A stretch of 64,000 bases of DNA from Lathyrus oleraceus (taxonomy: Eukaryota; Streptophyta; Magnoliopsida; Fabales; Fabaceae): positions 358,366,377-358,430,376 of the forward strand of contig NC_066583.1 in NCBI RefSeq assembly GCF_024323335.1. The letters run 5' to 3'. The position numbers were made by a program, and so were the translations under genes. The notes under the pieces were generated by a model, which saw only the letters and a program-made list of their open reading frames with translations, searched no databases and was not told where the DNA came from. Within the stretch, counting starts at the first letter, position 1. Each line of letters starts with the position of its first letter. Of this stretch, positions 56,853 through 64,000 are shown in pieces.

Positions 56853-58100
56853 CCATGTCCTAATCCAACTGAAAATGTAATTAGGCTTTGCTTAATGCAA
56901 AATTAGTGAGAATGAGGTGCATGGTAAAATTAGCAAAAACACCTTATGCATGGCAAGGCACACGTGAACATTAGCATATGGGTGCTCAAATTCACTTAAA
57001 TTCTTCCAATGAACACAATGGCAATGGTAATTATCTCATGTGATGCACCAATTTCAAAATTTCAAATTTCCCTCCAAAATGGACATGAAAGAGCAAATGA
57101 TTATGTGATGAAATTTCAAGCAATGTGATGATAGATTTGTAAAATACATGTCATGACAAGCAAAATGCAAAAAGAGGCACTCATTTTGGAGTTATGAATC
57201 AAAAGTTATGGCCTTTTGAAGTTCCAAGCACACTTGGCAATGATTTGATCATATCTCCTCAACCATTCATCAGATGCTCATGATCTTGGACTTTTTGGAA
57301 ATGAGAGAGAGAGATATTCAACTTTCATGTTGGAAACAAATTCATTTGAAGCTTCCTTGATGTTGGAAAGTTGAGTTGAAGTTGGTCCAAAAACTTTCCA
57401 TTTTTGGAAACTTGAAATTATAGGTCACTTTCCATTTTGGGAAACTTTTGCACTGGCTTCAAATTCTTCAACATAAATGATTGACATGATAAATAGGCCT
57501 TATTTGAACATGAATGGGATGAAGAAAATCAATTCCCACACTCAAAGCCTTCAATTGACTTTCAGTTGACTGACATTGGTCCTTAGATGACCTGAAAATG
57601 TTCTGATGAACTTGAGCCTCAACCACCTGGGGAATTTGCTCCACAATGGACCTATAGCTCACATAAGCTCAAAATAATGATCACATGATCCATATCTCAA
57701 TGGAAAACCTCATCTCTTGATCAAAGGATTCACTTGACTGTGCCTTGACCTGTTGACTGCTTAAGCTGCAAGTAACAAAGGTTAATGACATATTTTTGTA
57801 CATTTTAGGTTAGTGATTAAAAGAAAAGCAATGATACACAAATGCAAGCAATGCTTGGTGATCAAGAATCACTCTCAAGAAAGATCCCACCCACAGGGAA
57901 GGAAGCAAAGTGTCCAATGATCCTTGAGGCTTATGCAATGCTATGATATGATGTCATGAGGGATCTTAGGGACAAAATTGGGGTCTTACACTCATATGTT
58001 GTGATGTTTTTATTTCAAGTTTGTTTAATGAGCCTTTGATTTAAGTTATATCGGTACTTTTATATGTGATTTTGTTATATGCAAGTTGTTCCATCAACTT

Positions 58101-58870
58101 TGGGGATAAGGATTGGGTGTCTTTTAAGCAAAAGGCACGGTACCTTTCCACCAATCTTATCCCTTCGATTAATTGGATGCAACAAACAATGCCACATGTA
58201 TAATTTCTTTTGTTTTTATAAACCATTAATATTGGGTTGATTTAGAATTAAATAAAACTCAACCATCTTTTTCTCATCCCTCTCATGTTAAACCTAGAAC
58301 CTCTATGACGTCGCCATGCTAAAACTTGCCCTCATTCAATGATGATAACACTACATTTACAACGACAGATCTATAATCATCTCCTATCTCTTAATAGTTT
58401 CCAACTATTAAATCCCATTCCATTAGATGTTGTAGAAAATATTTCAAATTTTTGCTGTAAATATTCATTTTATGCTCTGTTGTGATTTTTATGCATTTGA
58501 AAATGATTCATATTTTATTTCTACCATATTATAATTATAATAAAAAACTTTATATTAGTGAAATAAAAAATGCAATAAAATAGGAAAGAAGATAGGTTGT
58601 TGGCAGATAGAGTTTAACGTCAGCTGGAGGCTCAACAAATAAACGTATGTGCAGAGAGAAACATGTCAGTGGTAGGTTACAACCAGAACCTCTCAATTGT
58701 CTCACTTGTTTTAACTTTTTCTGAAACCAAAATGGTTAATATTAAGTTTTTTTTTCAAAATAATAAGTGTACATGTGACATTGTTTGGTACATCTGATTG
58801 ATCGAATGGATAATGTTGGTGGAAGGACATCGTGCCTTTCCTGACTTAAAGGCACCCAATCCTGATCCAA
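58101..58870. mobile_element. fold-back (MITE-like) element with arms of about 100 bp
   Basis: 58103-58200 and 58771-58868 are inverted copies at about 80% identity by eye. Shared blocks are AGGATTGGGTG, AAAGGCACG, CCTTTCCACCAA and AAACAATG.CACATGTA. The 570 bp between them has no coding sequence. Neither a clear target duplication nor a family-specific terminus was found. Confidence 0.5.
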
Positions 58871-58967
58871 AATTTGGGAAAAATTTGGCCAATTTAAAAC
58901 CAAATTCCTTTTAAGCTTCACCAAATTTTTCAGAATCGAGTTTTTACCTTGACTCATTTTGCCTAAA

Positions 58968-58970
<3 letters not shown>

Positions 58971-59057
<87 letters not shown>
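58971..59057. repeat. TA microsatellite
   Basis: (TA)n of about 85 bp, followed to 59127 by alternating purine-pyrimidine sequence (TGTGTATGTATGCGTGTGCG and ACACGCGCGTGC). Confidence 0.95.
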
Positions 59058-59061
<4 letters not shown>

Positions 59062-59108
59062 GTATGTATGCGTGTGCGTGCCGACATGAATATGCCTGTG
59101 TGTATATG

Positions 59109-59270
59109 TACACGCGCGTGCATACATAATGCATCAATAATTTAAATTTTTAACTTAGTTATAAATAAAAGATATATTAAATCACCATAATAAAGTGTAA
59201 TAATCATAAACTTGTATCAAACTACATATTTTACCATAAAATCATAACAAGTAACATCCAAAGGGTTATA
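59109..59270 (+). repeat. dispersed 160-bp repeat, copy 1
   Basis: Starts TACACGCGCG and contains AACTTAGTTATAAATAAA and ATCACCATAATAAAGTGTAA. It is about 90% identical by eye to 62181-62341 in the same orientation. It lies just outside the copia C LTR. Confidence 0.8.
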
Positions 59271-59293
59271 AATTATGTTCTTAAGGTGACAAA

Positions 59294-60175
59294 TGTTAGA
59301 CCAAATGCCTAAGCCAATGTGTTCAACATCTTATACCTGAATTAATAGATAATAGACAACATAATGATAAATCATAAATCAAATAACGAATACAAGAGAA
59401 TTGATCACCCAGTTCAGTGCAAACAACACCTACATCTGTGGGCTTCAAAATCAAGAAAGGAAACCCATTCTCAATAGAATTAGTACAAAGTGTCTTAGAT
59501 GAACAACCCTAGTTCAATGCCATTCTTCTTAATTATACCAATGTATTTCTATTTAGGTCCCCCCCTAAATATGATATCCTTCTCACTTTCTCTCAATCAC
59601 TAACCCTAGTGACCAATACAATAAACCTAATATGATTGATTGAATTACAACTCAACTATCAAATCAAACTTTATGCCTTTGTATATGAATACATGAGCTA
59701 GAGTGGTGCTCAAACAAAAGACTCAAAATAAAAACTCTAACACAGTGGTCTTCAATACATTCACACACTTCAAACTTTAGGTTTGAGTCTCCTTAAATAG
59801 CAATGCAACTTCTGGTATTTTCTCCAATGTTCATTTGATTTAAGATCACGTTCAGATATGTAGAGGATTCAGTTAAGATTTGTTTTTCAAAATCCTCCAC
59901 CAAAAAATATTTGATTTGAATTTAAATTTTAAATCTCCAATTAATTAGATTCAATATGCTAACAAATCTAATTAACACTTTTCTAAAAGATAGCAACAAA
60001 TCTTTGTCGCGCATTTCCCGAAAACTCGCTAGAAACAACAACAACATTGGTATGCTGACAAGGCTCAGATGTTGCACACATGTTGGAACATCATGTCCCA
60101 TATGTGTCCTTTGTTCACCAAAACATCTTATACACTCTATGTTATTTTGCATAATGCATCAAATTAAAAGGAACA
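59294..60175 (-). repeat. putative 3' LTR of copia element C (about 880 bp)
   Basis: On the minus strand it would start TGTTCCTTTTAATTTG at 60175, just after a purine tract, and end GGTCTAACA at 59294. Limits rest on TG/CA ends and the tract; no second copy is in the window for comparison. Confidence 0.55.
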
Positions 60176-60190
60176 ACAATCTCCCCCTTT
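60176..60190 (-). other. polypurine tract of copia element C
   Basis: The minus strand reads CCAAAGGGGGAGATTG against the LTR start. The AAAGGGGGAGA core is the usual copia tract. Confidence 0.65.
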
Positions 60191-60833
60191 GGCAAATTTT
60201 GGCAAAACAACTCTTTCATGACTTACAAGATATGAAATACAAACTGGGCAACATAAGCACACCACAAACATAACAAACATAGCGAACAATAACATAAAAA
60301 GTATCACATAAGTAAAATGGTTGATACACATTTAAAAGAGAATCACAATGCTCCCAAAGATAGGCACACAATCAATCATACATGCACACAATGAAAGTCA
60401 ATGATCAGTAGTCAGTCAGGTTAGTCAGGTCACTCAGAACTACCGCTACTTATCAAACATCAACAAAGAGATCAACTCACAAACATCAAAGTTCACACAC
60501 ATAAAGACCATCTCACACATACTCATGGTTGAAGGTTAGATGCCATGCCAGATGCTCCAGCATGTGAGCATAAAATAATACTCCATAAACACATTGTATC
60601 ACATACATTACAACACATACACACCATTACTCCCTTCTTTTTCTTCATAATTTGGCAAAGGTATGGAAAAATGAAAACTAGATAAATACTACCAAACAAC
60701 TTAGAACTTAGAACCAAATCCTTAAGAATATCATAACAAATCCAGGATTGTTAAAGACTTATTACAGATCTAGTAACAAAACAAGGAACATACAAAACCA
60801 AACATGCTAAAGAAGAAACATCAATCTTCAAAG

Positions 60834-61109
60834 TCACTCTCCAGACTTACCACTTGATTCAATTAAAGTATCCCAATCTTCATCAGCATCTGAATTAGAA
60901 TCATGTGTTTGAACAAGTCTCTTCTTTAATGACTTCATCTTTGTCACATATTTTTACCCAATCACATATGTTCCAACAGATGGTCTAGCATGTGTTTCCA
61001 CCTGGATTTCATCAGCCTTATTTGACTTCAGAGCCTTAGCCTTATTCTTAGACTTGTCTTCCATCATATTTACCTCCTTAGCTTTAGCTTTTCTAGATGA
61101 TTGACTCAT
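60834..61109 (-). pseudogene. small post-pol frame of copia element C, possibly env-like N-terminus
   Basis: 92 codons from ATG 61109 to TGA 60834, with one in-frame TAA at 60954-60956. It starts MSQSSRKAKAKEVN and is rich in K, S, D and E, with no recognised domain. Its place between pol and the 3' LTR is where SIRE-type elements carry an envelope-like ORF, but the rest of such an ORF is absent here. The call is tentative. Confidence 0.35.
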
Positions 61110-61359
61110 TTTTTAAAAGAATGAAAAAACTTGAGAGAAGGGAGAGAAATATTTTCTGAGTATAATACAGAAAGAGAAGAAGAGTATTCTTGCTTGTAAT
61201 GATGAACCAGTTATAAAGCAACTTTGAAATATGCCATATTTCACGTGCAACGTTGGTATTAAGAGAGAGAAAAGGTCTTTCTATTCTTGCACGCCTCCCA
61301 TGAAATTATTGCTACAAATTTTCACATATGAAAATACCAAGAGTACTCATTAGTTTTTA

Positions 61360-62180
61360 AAATTGAGTTGCGTCCAAAGCTTTAGTGAATATGTCAGCTA
61401 ATTGTTTTTCAATTGCTATAAGCTCAACATTTATAATTTTATCTTCCACAAGTTCCCTGATGAAATGATAACAAAATGTAAATGTGATTGGTTCTACTAT
61501 GTCGAACATAATTATTTTAAATACTAATAGCACTCAAGTTGTCACAGAATAATATCATGACATCTTGTTCGACATTGTACTCCTTCAACATCTGTTTCAC
61601 CTAGAGAAATTGAGTGCAATTGCTCCCTCCAACAATATACTCAACTTCAGTAGTAGATAATGAGACATAGTTTTTATTCTTGATGAACCAAGGGATTAAA
61701 TTATTCCCAATAAAGAAACATCCACCAAATGTTCTTTTTCTATCATCTGCACTTCCAGCCCAATCATCATCAGAATACCCTACTAGTACTGAATTGGTAC
61801 CAAGAGAATAAAGAATACCATAGTCACAAGTCTCGTTTATATACTTCATAATTATCTTCACTTGAGTAATATGACTAGTCTTGGATTTAGCTTGATATCT
61901 TGCACAAACACCTATAGAGAAAGTAATGTCAGATTGGCTTGTTGTGAGGTAGAGCAAATTTCCAATCATGCTTCTGTATAAACTTTGATCTACATCAACA
62001 CCCTTTTCATCTTTAATTACTTTCACATGTGTTGCAGCATGAGTTCTTTTTTGACTTTCATTTTCAAGCCCAAACTTCTTCACTATACACTTAGTATACT
62101 TACTTTAAGATATAAAAATATTGACTTCCATTTGCTTTACTCGAAGACCAAGAAAGTAAGCGAGTTCTCCTACAAGACTA
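61360..62180 (-). pseudogene. copia element C pol: end of RT and RNase H
   Basis: Resumes at about 62180 with the RT end block (GELAYFLGLRVKQMEV), then a stop, then a 160-codon open block (61601-62083: YRSMIGNLLYLTTSQSDITF, then DDDWAGSADDRKRTFGGCFF, then SLSTTEVEYI). RNase H continues with frameshifts to about 61360 (VMILFCDNLSAI, then ADIFTKALD-like sequence). The catalytic YVDD region of RT is missing. Confidence 0.75.
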
Positions 62181-62341
62181 TACACGCGCAGACATACACA
62201 ATTCATCAATAGTTTAAAATTTTAACTTAGTTATAAATAAAAAATATATTAAATCACCATAATAAAGTGTAATAATCATAAACTTGTATCAAACTACATA
62301 TTTATCCATCAAATCATAAAAAGTAACATCCAAAAGATTAT
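62181..62341 (+). repeat. dispersed 160-bp repeat, copy 2, replacing the RT core
   Basis: About 90% identical to 59109-59270. It sits exactly between the integrase-RT linker (ending 62358) and the RT end (from 62180), where several hundred bases of RT should be. Confidence 0.8.
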
Positions 62342-63780
62342 CCAAAAAACAAGAGTTTCATAAGTTTCTAATTGATGGTTCCTTGTTTATTTGAGGATCT
62401 TCAGAATTTTTGCTTTCATACTCAATGCCAGACCTCTTGTCTAGGACATATGCTAGAACATCAATCTGTAGAGGTGATATATCATCTTGTTCTTCTTCTT
62501 CTTGCTTATCTTCAGGGGTATCATCACTGACAATATTCATTGACTTCATCATTGTCTTGGTATGTTTGTTATATACCCTGAACGTTATGCTATTTATGAA
62601 ATATCCTAGGAAAATTCCCTCATCACTCTTGGGATCCATCTTCCTTCTTTAGTCACGATCTGTCAAGATGTAGCACTTGCTACCAAAATGCATGAAAGTA
62701 TTTGATAGTTGGTTTTCTCCCTCTTCACAGTTCATACTGAGTAGATTTGGTTCTAGATCTTATTTTCACACGATTGTGAATGTGACAAGTTGTGTTTATT
62801 GTTTCAGCTCATAAATAATAAGGTAAATTTTTTTTGCATGCAACATAACTCTAGCTGACTCTTGCAAGGTCCTATTTTTCCTCTCAACCACTCTATTCTA
62901 CTAAGGTGTGATAGGTGCTGAGAATTTATGACCAATCCATTTAGATGAACAAAACTCATAAAACTTAGAGTTTTAACCTCTTTGCCATGGTCACTTCTTG
63001 TCCTCACTATCCCACTCCCTTCTTCTCTTTGTAGATGTTGACATAGCTCTTTGAATACATCAAAAGTGTCAAATTTTTCTTAATAAATTTGACCCAAGTA
63101 TATCTTGAGAAATCATCCACACACACAAAGACACACCTTTTCCCACCCAAACTTTCAACTTGCAGATGCCCCATGAGACCCATATGACATAACTCTAAAA
63201 CTTTGATGGTGGCAAGATGTTGAAGCTTCTTGTGAGACATCTTGGTCTGTTTGCCTATTTGGAATTCTCCACATATTTTTCATTCATAAATATTGAGTTT
63301 GGGAATCCCCTGATAGCATCTTCATATATGATCTTTCTCATACTCTTGAGGTTTAGATGAAAAGTTTCTGGTGCCATAACTTATTCTTATCAACCTTATA
63401 TATCAAACATGTTAAAGGGTGACTTTTGTTTTGAGATACCCATAAGTAACAATTGTCTTTGGATCTGGATCCTTTCATTAACACTTCTTGATCTTTGCTG
63501 GAAATGATACATTCTGATTTGTTGAAGCTCACATTCAGACCTTGATCATATAGTTGACTTATACTTATCAAGTTTGCAGACAATCCTTCTACTAGTAACA
63601 CATCATCAAGTCAAGGGAAACCTGGACTAACCACTTTGCATGTGCTCTTAATTCATCCTTTAGCTCCATCAACAAAAGTAACATAACTATTATAGTAGAA
63701 GTTTTGACTCTTCAAGATAGTTTTTTTCTCCAGTCATGTACATTGAACATCCACTATCAAAATACTAATATTCTCTTGAG
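62342..63780 (-). pseudogene. copia element C pol: protease and integrase (decayed)
   Basis: From the right: protease YFDSGCS near 63760; pre-integrase LLVEGLSANLISISQLYDQG (63353-63601); integrase core at 63007-63240 (ESLGGKRCVFVCVDDFSRYT), where the first catalytic Asp of the usual HMDLMG is Gly (HMGLMG); SDHGKE near 62990; a broken core to 62804; and the C-terminal region MDPKSDEGIFLGYF...VYNKHTKTMM at 62358-62639, ending in an acidic stretch (EDKQEEEEQDD). At least four frame breaks. Inactive. Confidence 0.8.
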
Positions 63781-63920
63781 GAAATTCTAAGATATGTATG
63801 AGCTATGAGACAAGTGATAGTTTCCTTGGGTTTCCACACTTTCTTTGCTTGAGATTTCTTCCCTTTATTTCTGTTGAGCCTTGGCTGACTATAGGATTAA
63901 GGATATCCATACAGTCTATA

Positions 63921-63962
63921 GCATAAGGGTCTTATATGACCATATCTTTCACAGTTGTGGCA
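63921..63962 (-). pseudogene. copia element C gag zinc knuckle
   Basis: The minus strand encodes CHNCERYGHIRPLCY..., a complete CX2CX4HX4C knuckle followed by RLYGYP, as in legume copia gag-pol proteins. A stop follows soon after. The rest of gag lies beyond the window. Confidence 0.7.
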
Positions 63963-64000
63963 CCTCTAAGATGAGTTCTTGTTGCCTATGTTTTAAGGGT

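Larger units (their letters stand above)
52876..57990 (-). repeat. solo LTR of an Ogre-related family (5.1 kb)
   Basis: On the minus strand it opens TGTAAGACCCCAATTTTG (at 57990) and closes CGCTACA (at 52876). CTCAT flanks both ends (52871-52875 and 57991-57995), a perfect 5-bp duplication, and there is no internal coding region between them. The LTR contains GGTGGCGACTC near its 3' end and segments clearly related to the Ogre LTR at 25900-26160 (GGCA, CATCCC, GCTATTC, GTTGAGTC, GATGCATT blocks in the same order). It has a six-copy minisatellite and a TATA-like box. It was most likely left by recombination between the two LTRs of a full element. Confidence 0.88.
59294..64000 (-). mobile_element. 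Ty1/copia element C, decayed, continues past the window end
   Basis: Minus-strand order from 64000 down: gag zinc knuckle, protease, pre-integrase, integrase, a truncated RT, RNase H, a small post-pol frame, a purine tract and the 3' LTR. The sequence is close in type to legume SIRE-like gag-pol polyproteins. Most of the RT core is missing and a 160-bp repeat sits in its place. The 5' LTR is off-window. Confidence 0.8.

Noticed and set aside
58742..59137. 131-codon minus frame with a Tyr-Ile run
   Set aside because: Translation of the TA microsatellite and flanking fold-back arm.

Overview
This is plant nuclear DNA made almost entirely of transposable elements. No ordinary host gene, tRNA, rRNA or CRISPR array was found. 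Several features suggest a legume of the pea/vetch tribe (Fabeae): a 23 kb Ogre-type Ty3/gypsy element with ~4.8 kb LTRs, a second Ogre/Tat element, a 5.1 kb solo LTR of a related family, and three SIRE/Maximus-like Ty1/copia elements, two with envelope-like remnants. The species call is inference; the element families are read from motifs and structure.

Layout, left to right. 1-3901 is the 3' end and 3' LTR of an Ogre/Tat element (+ strand). It sits inside a minus-strand SIRE-like copia element (3902-13003: env-like remnant, decayed pol and gag, 5' LTR). 13004-15634 holds a decayed minus-strand gypsy gag fragment and AT-rich DNA. At 15635 a CACTA-like terminus begins. It is split by a plus-strand copia element (16024-48482), whose RNase H region is itself split by the Ogre element (22368-45539, perfect 5-bp duplication ATACC). 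CACTA-like palindromic repeats resume at 48483-49400. Next come an env-like remnant (49615-50317, +), a minus-strand remnant resembling the 'putative gypsy type transposon' family, a large TA/GA microsatellite, a solo Ogre-like LTR (52876-57990, duplication CTCAT), a fold-back element (58101-58870) and a third copia element on the minus strand (59294 to the window end).

The Ogre element is the only one close to intact. From 5' to 3' it has an LTR, a primer site beginning TGGCGACTCTGCTGGGG, ORF1 of unknown function with a coiled-coil C-terminus, gag-protease with one internal TAG, a predicted 275-nt phase-consistent intron, RT with two RNase H domains and an integrase with all catalytic residues, a ~3.2 kb repeat-rich 3' region, a purine tract and an LTR. 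Its LTRs differ by roughly 1% by eye, so it is young. The copia LTRs around it differ several-fold more, which agrees with the nesting order.

The most unusual signal is structural. Tandem repeats in the 3' regions of both Ogre/Tat elements form arrays of short hairpins. Stem sequence changes from unit to unit while the two arms stay complementary and loop length stays nearly fixed (8 nt in one array, about 14-16 nt in the other). This is covariation and suggests a conserved RNA or single-stranded DNA structure.
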